Shown here piece by piece: positions 17,876-26,669 of a stretch of 64,000 bases of DNA. A program made the translations under genes and the position numbers. How positions within the stretch are numbered: position 1 is the first letter of the stretch; every line of letters begins with the position of its first letter. The notes beneath the pieces were generated by a model that saw only the letters and a list, made by a program, of their open reading frames with translations, was not told the DNA's origin and did no database searches. The DNA comes from Bauldia litoralis (GTDB taxonomy: Bacteria; Pseudomonadota; Alphaproteobacteria; Rhizobiales; Kaistiaceae): contig NZ_FMXQ01000003.1 in the NCBI RefSeq assembly GCF_900104485.1, positions 124,001 through 188,000 on the forward strand, in the 5' to 3' direction.

Positions 17876-19690
17876 ATGTTCCGCGCCGAGCCGCGCCTGA
17901 CCCCATCCCCCGGCGGGATGCGCGCCGCCTGTCATGCGTTGATGGCCGGCATCCTGTTGCTTGGCATGACGATCGCCGGGCTCGCCGCCCCCGCCGAGAC
18001 GCCGAACCCGTTGGCCCCGCTCGATACCTCGAGCCCGAGCGCCACCTTCCAGTCCTTCGTCAGCCAGGCGAAGACGATCGAGGCGCGCTACACCGAATAT
18101 GTCGCCGACAAGACCTCGGCGAAGGCGGCGGCGCTCGCCGCCAGCGTCGACCGCATGCGGCGGCTGCTCGATCTCGAGGGCCTGCCACCGGCCACCCGCG
18201 ACAAGGTCGGCGGCGCCGCCTTCGGATACTTGGCCGATATCCTGGTCCGCATCCCGGATGTTCCGGTGGCGGCGATTCCTGGTGCGCCCGGCAAGGACTG
18301 GGGCAAGCTGCCGGACAAGTGGGAGATTCCCGGCACGGAAATCGCCATCGCCCGGGTCGCGGACGGGCCGCGCGCCGGCGACTACCTGTTCACGGGCCAA
18401 AGCGTCGAGCGGCTGCCGGTCTTCCACGCGCTGATCATCGCGGACCCGCCGCTTCGACCGACGGCTTCGCTCAACTGGCACGATGAGGGGGCGCGGCTCA
18501 CCGGGCCGGTCTTCCCGGATACGCTGATCCGATCGCTGCCGGAACCGCTGCAACGGACGGTGCTCGACACCCCGGCCTGGAAGGTCGTCCTGGCCTCGGC
18601 GATCGGCGTGCTCGTCCTCGTCGTCACCGGCGTCTGGGCCATGCTGATGCGCCGTCTCGCCGGCCGATCGGGTCACGCTGCCGGCCTTTTCTTTCGGCTG
18701 ACGACGCCGCTGCTGCTGGCCGGCCTCGCCTATGTCTCCGATGTCTTCATCCAGGAGCAGGTTAACGTCTCGGGCGATTTCGCCATCGGCGAGAGCCTCT
18801 TCGCGGCGGCGGTGCTCTATGTCGCCGGGGCCTGGGCGGCCTGGATCGCCTGTTTCCTCGTCGTCGAGGCGATCATTGCCTCGCCGAGCATTCCCGACAA
18901 CAGCTACGACGCCCACCTTTTGCGCCTGGTCGCCCGCGTCGGCGCGATTCTCGCGGCCGGGGCGGTCGTCATCTATGGCGCCAACGACATCGGCATTCCG
19001 GCGCTGGGTCTCGTCGCCGGCCTGGGCGTCGGCGGTTTCGCGCTGGCGCTGGCGTCGCAGTCGACCGTCGAGAACCTGTTCGGCGGCGTCTCGATCTTCG
19101 CCGACAGGCCATTCCGGGTCGGCGACCACATCGACTATGGCGGCGGCGGCGGCCGGGTCGAGGTGGTCGGGCCGCGCTCAAGCCGTATCCGGGCGCTCGA
19201 CGGGACGCTGATCACCGTCCCGAACGGCGATCTCGCCAAGATGCACATCATCAATTACACGCGCCGCGACAAGTGCCTGTTCCTGCATACGCTCGGCCTG
19301 CGCTACGAGACGTCGCCGGAGCAGTTCGAATGGCTGATGGATGCGCTCCGCCAACGGTTGCGCGACCACCCGATGGTCGAGCACGCACACGGCATGCCGC
19401 GCGTCGCCCTGACTTCCTTCGGCGACTCGGCGATCAACATCGAGCTGCGCGCATACATCCTCACCGCTGACTATTCGGAGTTCCTGGCGATCCAGGGCAA
19501 GCTGATCCTCGACATCATGCGGATCGTCGAGACTGCCGGTACCGGCTTCGCTTTCCCCAGCCAGACCGCCTACCTCGCCCGCGACACGGGCATCGACGAG
19601 GCGACGAAGGGCCGGATCGAAGAGGAGATCCGCCAGCGGCACGGGGCGCCGGCGACAGGCGACGGCCAGGCGCCCGCAGCGCGGGACTGA
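17876..19690 (+). CDS. MscS-family mechanosensitive channel, long form
   Basis: A 604-residue inner-membrane protein. It has a signal-like segment at about 18-38, a long periplasmic part to about 230, four or more membrane spans (about 240-390), and the MscS pore and beta domain. Within the latter, GLGVGGFALALASQ and STVENLFGGVSIFADRPFRVGD are diagnostic of the pore helix and its exit. A C-terminal alpha/beta part ends near 590. Such large MscS relatives are often YbdG-, YnaI- or MscM-like and respond to osmotic shock. The start could be ATG 17876 or the Met 15 codons later. A ribosome site is not obvious. Confidence 0.88.
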   Translation: MFRAEPRLTPSPGGMRAACHALMAGILLLGMTIAGLAAPAETPNPLAPLDTSSPSATFQSFVSQAKTIEARYTEYVADKTSAKAAALAASVDRMRRLLDLEGLPPATRDKVGGAAFGYLADILVRIPDVPVAAIPGAPGKDWGKLPDKWEIPGTEIAIARVADGPRAGDYLFTGQSVERLPVFHALIIADPPLRPTASLNWHDEGARLTGPVFPDTLIRSLPEPLQRTVLDTPAWKVVLASAIGVLVLVVTGVWAMLMRRLAGRSGHAAGLFFRLTTPLLLAGLAYVSDVFIQEQVNVSGDFAIGESLFAAAVLYVAGAWAAWIACFLVVEAIIASPSIPDNSYDAHLLRLVARVGAILAAGAVVIYGANDIGIPALGLVAGLGVGGFALALASQSTVENLFGGVSIFADRPFRVGDHIDYGGGGGRVEVVGPRSSRIRALDGTLITVPNGDLAKMHIINYTRRDKCLFLHTLGLRYETSPEQFEWLMDALRQRLRDHPMVEHAHGMPRVALTSFGDSAINIELRAYILTADYSEFLAIQGKLILDIMRIVETAGTGFAFPSQTAYLARDTGIDEATKGRIEEEIRQRHGAPATGDGQAPAARD

Positions 19691-19764
19691 CAGGGTCATC
19701 GCGGATTTGCAGAGACCTCCGGGGAAGCGACACTGGCCGCCGCCCCGGAAGGATCTGGTTCGGT

Positions 19765-20262
19765 CTATCGCTCTTCGAGAACCATGTGCGAGACGCCAAC
19801 GGCGAGGTTGAGTCCGGCCTGGGCCTGGATACTGAACGGCTGGAGTATGATCGACTCCCGCGATCCGCCGACCAGAACGTTGGCGCCGAGACCGAGAACC
19901 AGGGTTTCCTCGGCCGAAACGCCGACATAATTCCCGGAGAGGCCACCCGGCGCGTAGTCGTTCTGCGAGGCGAAGACGCCCCAGATGATGACGCTGCCTG
20001 CCGTGATGCCGACATCGAGGCCGAAGTCGCGGATCCGGCCGCTGTAATGCTCGGTATTGGTGGCGTCAGGCTGGAAGCTGCAGTCGATCTTCTCGGCCGA
20101 GGTGATGAGAAGCCCGATGCTCGGGCCAGCGGCACAGGTCAGCACGCCGATCTTGACATGAGAGTCGGCCGCCACGGCCGTCGGCGCGGATGCGACGCCA
20201 ACGAAAAGCGCGAGGGCGCCGGCGAGCGCCATGCCACGGGCGAGGAGCGACGTCTTGGTCAT
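19765..20262 (-). CDS. DUF992 family exported protein
   Basis: A 165-residue protein with a signal peptide (MTKTSLLARGMALAGALALF, cleavage after AVAA). The mature start, VKIGVLTCAAGPSIGLLITS, followed by the second Cys in AEKIDCSFQP, matches DUF992, a small secreted family common in rhizobia and of unknown role. The end is LAVGVSHMVLEER. The ATG at 20262 is set by the signal peptide. Confidence 0.88.
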   Translation of the reverse strand: MTKTSLLARGMALAGALALFVGVASAPTAVAADSHVKIGVLTCAAGPSIGLLITSAEKIDCSFQPDATNTEHYSGRIRDFGLDVGITAGSVIIWGVFASQNDYAPGGLSGNYVGVSAEETLVLGLGANVLVGGSRESIILQPFSIQAQAGLNLAVGVSHMVLEER

Positions 20263-20364
20263 TGGTGGTTGTTTCCTTGGTTGTGTTCGAGCGATTTTCC
20301 CGAAGAGCCCACAAATGCCTTCCGGGCTTTCAGTCCTGTTCATTGTAGCCGGGCGGCGGCAGGC

Positions 20365-20398
20365 CGGAAGCGGCGGAGGCTTCAGGCCGCCGCTTCCG
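20365..20398 (-). terminator. Strong hairpin after the DUF1254 gene
   Basis: Perfect 12-bp arms (20365-20376 and 20387-20398) enclose a 10-base loop, starting six bases past the DUF1254 stop. No T-run follows on the minus strand, so it may act as a 3' stabiliser or a factor-assisted terminator. Confidence 0.5.
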
Positions 20399-20403
20399 AA
20401 GCG

Positions 20404-22017
20404 CTATTTCACTTCTTCGACTTCACTCAACCGCCAGCTCTTGTCGAAGAAACTGGGCTTCGGGCTGTAGAGGCGGAGAAGGGTGAACCAGCCCTTGCCC
20501 GGCATGGTCTGAATCCAGTTGCCGCGTGCGACGCCCTCGGGCTGCTCCGGACCGAAATACACCGTAGTTGATCCGTCCGCTGCGGCTTCGGCCGCCGGCG
20601 TTGGATAGCTCTGGCTTCCGGCGCGGGGATACTTCTGCGGCGTCTGAAGCATGGAGCGGGTCTGGTTGTCGTAGAGCGTGAAGGACCAGAAGGCCTCGGC
20701 CGGAATATCCTTGGGCAGCGTCACCTTGTAGGTCTTGGCGCCATCGAACGGGTTCCCTTCGGCATCGAGGAAGCCCATCAGATACTGCGAGCCGACCCCC
20801 GGGATGCGCATGATCATGCCGGGCGAGTCGAGCGTGTAGCCATAGTAGAAGGCCGTGCGCGAATCGAGGGTGCGCGCACCGGTCGGCGGCAACGGCTTGA
20901 ACATGCCCTTTTCGAAAAGCGGCGGAGGGGTTTCGAAGAAGGCTCCACCCTCCCACAGCATGCTGCCCCACTGCGAGCCCTCATAGTAGGCCCAGTCCGG
21001 GTGCTTCATCGCATAGCGCCAGTTGAGCGCCCGCCCGGATGCCTGGCCAAGCGCGGCCGCGTCCGAGAGAATCTTCTTTATCCGGTCGTCCGGCTTGAAC
21101 TCCTTGCCATGAACGATACCGATGGCGGCAAGCTGTCCGGCCAGTTCCACGTCGTAGCTCGTGGCGGGCTGGTTCTGGACATTCTCGTTGATCAGCTCGA
21201 AGAAGCCGTAGTCACTGGGCGGGATCGTGTTGAACGACAACCCGTTAGCCTCGATGAACTTCATCTCGGGGATCTTCGGCTCGTCCGCGATCCGGACGGT
21301 ACCCTCCAGGGCCTGGGCGATGCTCGAGCCGAAGGCGCCCGGCTGATAGGGATAGATCTTCAGGTTCTGCTTGATATTCTCGACGGCCGGCTTGGGATCG
21401 TTGTCGACGAGGTAGGCCCGCGAGGCATACAGGGCGAAATTGGTCTTCGAGTGAGCGACGAAGTAGCCGCCCTCGGGCAAGGGGCCATCGTAATCCGGCC
21501 CGACGATCAGGTACTTGCCGCCGAGGCCGCGATCCGGTCCCGGACCACCGATGTCGATGATCCACGAGAACCACATGTCGTTGATCGTGCCGACGGCATG
21601 CGACGGCTGCTCGATCACCACCGGGCCTTTGCTGAGGTCGAGGCCGGCCAGGTAGTAGACCGTGTCGGCATTGGCCGTCAGGAACAGCGAGCTCGAGTCC
21701 ATGAGGTCGGAGAAGATGACCACATCGCCGGGCATGGCGCCGATGTCCTCGAAGCCCTTGACGATGGCAAGCGCCGAGGCACCGCGGAAGCTATTGTTGT
21801 AGACGTTGAGCGCCCGCGTCAGGTCCAGCGTGTCGTAGACCTTGCTGGCCGTTTCTTCGGTCGGTACGCCATCCTTGAACTCCAGCGTTCCGGCGCTGGT
21901 TTCAACCGTGTCCGGTGCGCCCAGGGACTTGAGCACCTCGTCGGACACATCCGCATACGCGGCGCCTGTGGCGGTGAGCAGCGCGATCGCCGCCGCGCCT
22001 ATGAACTTGGTCAGCAT
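20404..22017 (-). CDS. DUF1254/DUF1214 family exported protein
   Basis: A 537-residue protein with a signal peptide (MLTKFIGAAAIALLTATGAA, cleavage near AYA-D). The N-terminal DUF1254 part includes LTANADTVYYLAGLDLSKGP and the C-terminal DUF1214 part includes YKVTLPKDIPAEAFWSFTLYDNQTRS and NWIQTMPGKGWFTLLRLYSPK. These two domains always occur together in periplasmic proteins widespread in soil bacteria, with no established activity. The start is ATG 22017; longer readings upstream have no signal peptide. It is followed by a strong hairpin. Confidence 0.9.
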   Translation of the reverse strand: MLTKFIGAAAIALLTATGAAYADVSDEVLKSLGAPDTVETSAGTLEFKDGVPTEETASKVYDTLDLTRALNVYNNSFRGASALAIVKGFEDIGAMPGDVVIFSDLMDSSSLFLTANADTVYYLAGLDLSKGPVVIEQPSHAVGTINDMWFSWIIDIGGPGPDRGLGGKYLIVGPDYDGPLPEGGYFVAHSKTNFALYASRAYLVDNDPKPAVENIKQNLKIYPYQPGAFGSSIAQALEGTVRIADEPKIPEMKFIEANGLSFNTIPPSDYGFFELINENVQNQPATSYDVELAGQLAAIGIVHGKEFKPDDRIKKILSDAAALGQASGRALNWRYAMKHPDWAYYEGSQWGSMLWEGGAFFETPPPLFEKGMFKPLPPTGARTLDSRTAFYYGYTLDSPGMIMRIPGVGSQYLMGFLDAEGNPFDGAKTYKVTLPKDIPAEAFWSFTLYDNQTRSMLQTPQKYPRAGSQSYPTPAAEAAADGSTTVYFGPEQPEGVARGNWIQTMPGKGWFTLLRLYSPKPSFFDKSWRLSEVEEVK

Positions 22018-22180
22018 CAACTTGCCTCCATTGCTTGCGCTTGTTTTGGTCACAAGGCGAGCGGCGACGCCTCCAGCGACGTCACCGCCCGGCTCACGAC
22101 GTTTCAAATCCGTCAGTGACGACACCCGGATGACATTCCGGATGTCGTTACTTCAGTTTATGGTTTTGCCGCGCCTGCAG

Positions 22181-22393
22181 CTAGCAGTAGTAGACGCCTA
22201 CCGCGCAACGCCGGACCGTGCGACGGCCAACGCCGGCGACACTGACCGGGGTCAGCGGACGACCGATAATGGCCTCCGCCGTCGATACCGGGCTGGAAAT
22301 GCCGGGGATGGCCAGCCGCGCGCCCAACTCAAGGCCGCCGATGGCGATCGCGAGGGTCAGGAGGGAAAGTCCAAGTCGCTTCGAGAGAGTCAT
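22181..22393 (-). CDS. Small exported protein with RR-rich, Cys-containing tail
   Basis: A 70-residue product. It has an N-terminal hydrophobic segment (about 8-22), then GRPLTPVSVAGVGRRTVRR and the closing CAVGVYYC. It starts four bases inside the end of the DUF2092 gene (ATGA overlap), so it is translationally coupled to it. I recall rhizobial envelope proteins with a similar P-x-T-P-x-S-x-A-G-V-x-R-R-T block, but no function. A related peptide block occurs in the decayed segment at 26328-26369. Confidence 0.72.
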   Translation of the reverse strand: MTLSKRLGLSLLTLAIAIGGLELGARLAIPGISSPVSTAEAIIGRPLTPVSVAGVGRRTVRRCAVGVYYC

Positions 22394-23181
22394 TTCGCAC
22401 CTTCAGGGCTGTATTGGGCAGGCAGTTCGCCGAGATCCGGCAGCTTGTCGAGCGCCAGCTTCTCGGCGTCCGTGTCATTCTTGAAGACGAAGTCAGCCGC
22501 GGCTCCGCCGGTCTTCCAGTCGGAAACCTGGACGGTGTATTGCGGCGCCGTGTCGATCTGCTTGCTGGTGATGACGTAGCGGCAGGGATAAGGCGCGTCG
22601 CCCACGGCAATCCAGATCTGCCAGTCGACGTCTTCGGTGCGGAAGGCGAAGTGATTGCATTCGACACCGCCGATGACGCCGCTGCCGAGATCCTTGACGT
22701 CGGTCACCGACGGCATCAGTTCGTCATAGACGTTGGACAGGAGCAGGTCGGCGCCGGGAATCGGCCGCTGATAGGTGTCCCTGAGTTCGTCGATCAGGTG
22801 GTCGATCGACCCCGGGATCTCGATCTGGCCGTAAACGTTGACCGACTTGCCGAACAGCGTCAGCGTCGTTCCGTCAAACAGAAGTTCGACATCGGAGAAG
22901 CCGCCGGTCCGCGTCGCCCGGATCTTGTCCGGCCGGCTGATCTCCATCGCGCCGGAACTGGCGAAGGCCAGCTTCTGGCCTTCCGACGATACAACCTCAA
23001 GGACCGTGTCGAAATCGAATGCCAGGTGATCCTGCAACGCCAGGTAGTCGGACATTTCCTTGAAGATCCGCTTGGCGTCGTCGGCATCGGCCCTGGCCCC
23101 GACCGTCGTCGAGACTGCGATGGCCGATGCCATCAAGGCCACCGTCAGCCCCGGCAGGAGCTTCCTCGTTGAGAATCGCAT
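22390..23181 (-). CDS. DUF2092 family exported protein
   Basis: A 263-residue protein with a signal peptide (MRFSTRKLLPG then a hydrophobic stretch ending ARA-D). The mature part is rich in beta strands and has the blocks SDYLALQDHLAFDFDT, PDKIRATRTGG and EDVDWQIWIAVGD, matching DUF2092, a periplasmic family whose fold resembles lipoprotein carriers such as LolA. The precise role is unknown. The ATG at 23181 is chosen because the signal peptide starts there; the frame is open for 68 more codons without features. It is coupled to the small gene downstream. Confidence 0.86.
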   Translation of the reverse strand: MRFSTRKLLPGLTVALMASAIAVSTTVGARADADDAKRIFKEMSDYLALQDHLAFDFDTVLEVVSSEGQKLAFASSGAMEISRPDKIRATRTGGFSDVELLFDGTTLTLFGKSVNVYGQIEIPGSIDHLIDELRDTYQRPIPGADLLLSNVYDELMPSVTDVKDLGSGVIGGVECNHFAFRTEDVDWQIWIAVGDAPYPCRYVITSKQIDTAPQYTVQVSDWKTGGAAADFVFKNDTDAEKLALDKLPDLGELPAQYSPEGAK

Positions 23182-23736
23182 ATCCGTATTCCTCGCTTCG
23201 CTTTTTCGGGCGTCCCCGCGGGGCCCAGCGCTCTTCCCGGCAATCGGGAAGTCTTCGCCGGCCGCGCGTCGTCTGATGCCCGCGAATCTAGCCGGACACC
23301 CGCCGGACGGCTCGTAGGATCGGGTAACCTCTATGCAGTCGGACGATGGCGACGCGGCAGGGGCGGCATTCGGGGAACGGCCCATGCGGCAGGCGCCCGA
23401 TCCACCCCGACAATTTCTGACCGGATTGCCCGGGGCAGGAGTCTGCGTAGGCGCGCGTATGTTACGCCGCGTCGGCCCTCAATCTGGCTAGACTTCGGGC
23501 TCGGGGTCGTCGATTCGCCGCGCCTTGCGGCGGGTTCACGCGCGTTGAACAGGGGGAACAGTGACGTTGACAAATCCGGGCAGCGATCCATCGGCGCCAT
23601 CACCATCCAACGTTGTATTTTTGCATCGCGCCTTTTCAAAGCGCTTCGCCGCCGCTGACTCCACTGTATGCGCCGCAAAAGCGGCGTTAGCATCAGCGGC
23701 GTCTGAAATCGGGTGTTCGGACGCTTGGGGGCGAGC
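23182..23736. other. Long divergent spacer between the DUF2092 and transporter-like genes
   Basis: This 555-base spacer holds the upstream regions of two divergent genes. It includes a hairpin CTTCCCG-GCAAT-CGGGAAG (23233-23251), a block shared with the spacer at 26.6 kb (23180-23326) and a TTGACA at 23567-23572 without a good -10 partner. Minus-strand frames across it have no ribosome site or recognisable content. Confidence 0.5.
23313..23326 (-). promoter_or_regulatory. Conserved upstream motif, copy 1
   Basis: The 14-mer CGTAGGATCGGGTA is identical to 26641-26654 and lies about 130 bases upstream of the DUF2092 start. Two further matching blocks lie between it and the gene in the same order and spacing (tctag-ccgac near 23287 and atatccgtattc at 23180-23191). 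It may be a regulator site or simply a trace of duplication. Confidence 0.4.
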
Positions 23737-24582
23737 ATGAAATCAGCAAGAAACAGTCTGGCAGCGTTTGGCGTGCTCCTCCTGTCGGGGATCGGGGTTA
23801 CCGCGGCCCATGCCGATGACGACGCCGCGGCGCTCGCCCAGCAGTTGACGAACCCGGTCGCCAGCCTGATCAGCGTGCCGATCAAGACGGACTACAACAG
23901 CGGCTACGGCGCCAAGGGCAACGGCTACCAGACCGTGACCACGGTTCAGCCGGTGATTCCGATCCGCCTCAATGAAAACTGGAATGTCATCTCGCGCACC
24001 ATCGTGCCGTATGTCTGGGACCAGAAGGACATCAGCCCGGTCGGCCCCTCGGGCCATCAGTCGGGCTTCGCCGACAGCAGCCAGTCGCTGTTCTTCTCGC
24101 CCTCCAATCCCCTGCCGCTCGGCGATCTCGGCAACCTTGTCTGGGGTGTCGGGCCGGTCTTCGGCTTCCCGACAGGCAGCGCCAGCCCGCTTCTCGGCAG
24201 CGGCCGGTGGACCCTCGGGCCGACGGCCGTCGCCCTCCTCATGAATAACGGCTGGACGACCGGCGCGCTGGTCAGCCAGTCGTGGGATATCGGCGGCGAC
24301 AGCGACAGGTCCAAGGTCAACTCCACCTTCATCCAGCCTTTCGTCGCCTACACGACGAAGACCGCCTGGACCTTCACCCTCAATTCCGAATCGACCTACA
24401 ACTGGGAAACCAACGACTGGTCGATCCCGATCAACGCGATGGCGGCGAAACTCGTCAAGTTCGGAAACCAGCCGGTCAGCCTGCAGGCGGGCGTGCGCTA
24501 CTGGGCCGACAGCCCAGAGGGTGGCCCGGAAGGCTGGGGCGCCCGCGCCCAGGTCACCTTCCTCTTCCCCGCCGGCGGGTAG
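23737..24582 (+). CDS. Outer-membrane-type transporter-like protein
   Basis: A 281-residue protein with a signal peptide (MKSARNSLAAFGVLLLSG, cleavage after AHA). The mature part alternates short beta strands and ends on an aromatic strand, ARAQVTFLFPAGG, as beta-barrels do. The block NPVASLISVPIKTDYN, then WTFTLNSESTYNWE, matches a family often labelled transporter or, misleadingly, neuromedin U in databases. Some relatives sit in catabolic clusters. The substrate is unknown. The start is ATG 23737, at the signal peptide. The next gene encodes another barrel-like protein. Confidence 0.8.
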   Translation: MKSARNSLAAFGVLLLSGIGVTAAHADDDAAALAQQLTNPVASLISVPIKTDYNSGYGAKGNGYQTVTTVQPVIPIRLNENWNVISRTIVPYVWDQKDISPVGPSGHQSGFADSSQSLFFSPSNPLPLGDLGNLVWGVGPVFGFPTGSASPLLGSGRWTLGPTAVALLMNNGWTTGALVSQSWDIGGDSDRSKVNSTFIQPFVAYTTKTAWTFTLNSESTYNWETNDWSIPINAMAAKLVKFGNQPVSLQAGVRYWADSPEGGPEGWGARAQVTFLFPAGG

Positions 24583-24629
24583 AACCGATGGCCCTGTCAA
24601 TTCCCCTCAGATCAAGGGACTCCTGAACG

Positions 24630-25568
24630 ATGACTGCAAACCACCCAAAGCCGGCGGACCGCGGATTGCACGCATCATGGCTTGCCCTCGGCCTGATAGC
24701 GGCGCTTGCCGCCTCCTTGGTCACAACCGCCCAGGCCGCGGAGCCGACCAGCGATCGCGTCGTCGACTTCAGCGTCGCCGACGAAGCGCCCGGCTGGGAA
24801 TTCAGCGTCACCCCCTACGCCTGGCTCACGGGGATCAGCGGTGACATCGGGGTTGCTGGCCGGACTGTCGGTGTCAATGTCACCTTCCAGAACATCATTA
24901 GCGAGAGCGACTACATCATCCCCTTGATGGGCTATGTCGAAGCGCGGAACGACCGCTTCGCGATTTTCGGCGATTTCTTCTACACCCAGGTTCGATTTAC
25001 CGGCTCAAAGTCGGTCACGCGCAACCCCTTCGCCGATGCCTCGCTGACCCTGAAGGGCAAAGCCGGCTTGACGCAAACGCTCGGCTTTGCCGAAGGCGGG
25101 GCGGCCTATGAAGTGGCCCAATGGCAGGGTCCGATGGGCGCAACGGGCCTGGAACTGCTTGGTGGCGCTCGCTACTGGTACGCTTCGGTCGACACCACCC
25201 TGAACATCGATTCGACAGTCAAACTCAAGCAGCTCGGCTTGAAGCGGAAAAACAGCCGCGCCTATGCCAAGAGCGGCGACATCGACTGGGTCGATCCGGT
25301 CATCGGCGCGCGGGTTCGCCAGGACTTCGGCGAAGGCCGCCAGCTCGAACTGCTCGGCGACGTCGCCGGGTTTGGCGTCGGCAGCGAATTCTCATGGCAG
25401 GTCTTCGCCGGCTACACCAAGGCCTGGGAAGTCGGGCGGGCGACCATGGCGTGGACACTTGGCTACCGGGCCATCGGGGTCGACTACACCGAAGGCAAGG
25501 GCACCGACGCCAAGACCTTCGATCTCGTGCTGCACGGACCGATCGCCGGATTCACCGTCGGCTGGTAG
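24630..25568 (+). CDS. Outer-membrane beta-barrel protein
   Basis: A 312-residue protein with a longer signal region (MTANHPKPADRG..., hydrophobic 16-36, cleavage near AQAA). The mature part begins WEFSVTPYAWLTGISGDIGV and closes with FDLVLHGPIAGFTVGW. Both the strand pattern and the final aromatic residue fit an outer-membrane barrel of the OmpW/porin-like kind. It lies 47 bases after the preceding barrel gene and is followed by a textbook terminator, so the pair forms a short operon. Confidence 0.8.
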   Translation: MTANHPKPADRGLHASWLALGLIAALAASLVTTAQAAEPTSDRVVDFSVADEAPGWEFSVTPYAWLTGISGDIGVAGRTVGVNVTFQNIISESDYIIPLMGYVEARNDRFAIFGDFFYTQVRFTGSKSVTRNPFADASLTLKGKAGLTQTLGFAEGGAAYEVAQWQGPMGATGLELLGGARYWYASVDTTLNIDSTVKLKQLGLKRKNSRAYAKSGDIDWVDPVIGARVRQDFGEGRQLELLGDVAGFGVGSEFSWQVFAGYTKAWEVGRATMAWTLGYRAIGVDYTEGKGTDAKTFDLVLHGPIAGFTVGW

Positions 25569-25602
25569 GCCCGCTCGATCCACTTCGACGATTTGTCATG
25601 AA

Positions 25603-25632
25603 ACGGGCCGCCCAAGGGCGGCCCGTTTTTTT
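25603..25632 (+). terminator. Rho-independent terminator
   Basis: Perfect 11-bp arms (25603-25613 and 25616-25626) with an AA loop are followed by a run of seven T. It lies 34 bases past the stop of the barrel gene. The minus-strand gene ends at 25656, so the hairpin can serve both transcripts. Confidence 0.92.
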
Positions 25633-25655
25633 GCGGCTGGTGTCTGACGGTGGGA

Positions 25656-26261
25656 TCAGGCCCGGTGGATGTAGACGATGGTGCGGGCGCTGATGTCGAC
25701 CAGGACCGGGATGCCGTTGACGACCGTGTAGCCATAGGCGGAATTCGGCACCTCGTAGAGCTGCACCTCGGCCGGCAACACCGCGCCGACGACGATCTCG
25801 CCCTGAACCGCAATCGCCGGAACCGGCGTCGCGGAGATGTACTGGATCACTGCGGGCTCGGGAACGATGGCCGCGACGTTGCCGTTGGGGCCAACGACGA
25901 CACCGACGGTGGGTCCGGCGACGACTTCGGCCACGCCCTCGGCCATCACGACCGGGATACCGGTTGAAGCGCCGGCAGTGTCGACCTGAATGATCTGGCC
26001 ACCCTCGTCGATGACGAGATACTGGGCCGACGCCCAGCCCGAGAGACCGGCGATGTCGACGCTGCACCACGAATAATCGGCAAGGCAACCGGTGATCTCA
26101 GAGCGCACGTTATACTCCATCACTCCCATCACGGGGTACTGGGTGCCCGGCCCGGCGCGAAGGTTCAGGTGAGCGGTCGAGTAGCCGCTGATCGCGAAGG
26201 CCGGTCCGGCGATGAGGACGGCAAGTGCGGTCCCGGCGGCGAGCTTCAGGGAATGCCTCAT
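25656..26261 (-). CDS. Exported SH3-domain protein with DUF1236-like C-terminus
   Basis: A 201-residue protein. The signal peptide is MRHSLKLAAGTALAVLIAGP, with cleavage after AFA. A bacterial SH3 domain follows (about 28-85): LNLRAGPGTQYPVMGVM, then CSVDIAGLSGWASAQYL. The end has the DUF1236 pattern VGAVLPAEVQLYEVP and YGYTVVNGIPVLVDISARTIVYI. Such proteins are frequent in rhizobia and probably bind the cell wall or other envelope partners. Confidence 0.85.
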   Translation of the reverse strand: MRHSLKLAAGTALAVLIAGPAFAISGYSTAHLNLRAGPGTQYPVMGVMEYNVRSEITGCLADYSWCSVDIAGLSGWASAQYLVIDEGGQIIQVDTAGASTGIPVVMAEGVAEVVAGPTVGVVVGPNGNVAAIVPEPAVIQYISATPVPAIAVQGEIVVGAVLPAEVQLYEVPNSAYGYTVVNGIPVLVDISARTIVYIHRA

Positions 26262-26291
26262 GGGTGTGTCTCTCTTCCTCTGGTTGATAAT

Positions 26292-26567
26292 TCAGTCAGT
26301 TTCACAAAACGGGAGCTCGACGGTACCCCGACGGCTGACACCGGCATATGACACCGGCGTTAACGGCATGCGGAATATGTCGATAAAGACTGATGGAATT
26401 GAACGTATTGCAGGCACCGTCCCGTCGAGGTCTTCGACGGGTTGAATCAAGGATTCGCCCTCGCGCACGAAATTACGCAACGCAACCTTCCCCTGCCCGG
26501 GCCCGGTCCTGCAAGGAGCGGGATATCCGTATTCGGCGAAACGCACAACGGCCTTTACATGCCCCAA
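26292..26567 (-). pseudogene. Possible remnant of a small exported protein gene
   Basis: A 91-codon frame without a signal peptide or ribosome site contains MPLTPVSYAGVSRRGTVE (26319-26369). That closely matches PLTPVSVAGVGRRTVRR in the small gene coupled to DUF2092 (22220-22258). Further upstream on the same strand, 26523-26534 matches the 12 bases that span the DUF2092 start codon, but here ATG reads ATC. I infer a duplicated and decayed locus. It could instead be a short functional gene starting at the ATG at 26369. Confidence 0.35.
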
Positions 26568-26640
26568 CCCGGGTGCACCCTGGCGCGGCCGCGACGCAGA
26601 ATCACACCGATGGTCTAGACCGACTCGTCGATCGCCTGCC

Positions 26641-26654
26641 CGTAGGATCGGGTA
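26641..26654 (-). promoter_or_regulatory. Conserved upstream motif, copy 2
   Basis: Identical to the 14-mer at 23313-23326. A near-identical tctagaccgac lies 27 bases away on the same side (26 in copy 1), and the 12-mer atatccgtattc is 107 bases away (122 in copy 1). Confidence 0.4.
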
Positions 26655-26669
26655 GACTCCATGTTCAGG

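Larger units (their letters stand above)
26262..26669. other. Spacer with traces of a duplicated DUF2092 locus
   Basis: This 408-base spacer holds the promoter region of the SH3 gene, a block resembling the tail of the 22181-22393 gene, and three short blocks that match, in order, the region upstream of the DUF2092 gene. No complete gene is seen. Confidence 0.5.

Noticed and set aside
23331-23885. 184-codon minus-strand frame in the spacer before the transporter-like gene
   Set aside because: It overlaps the signal-peptide region of the supported plus-strand gene and has no ribosome site or family resemblance.
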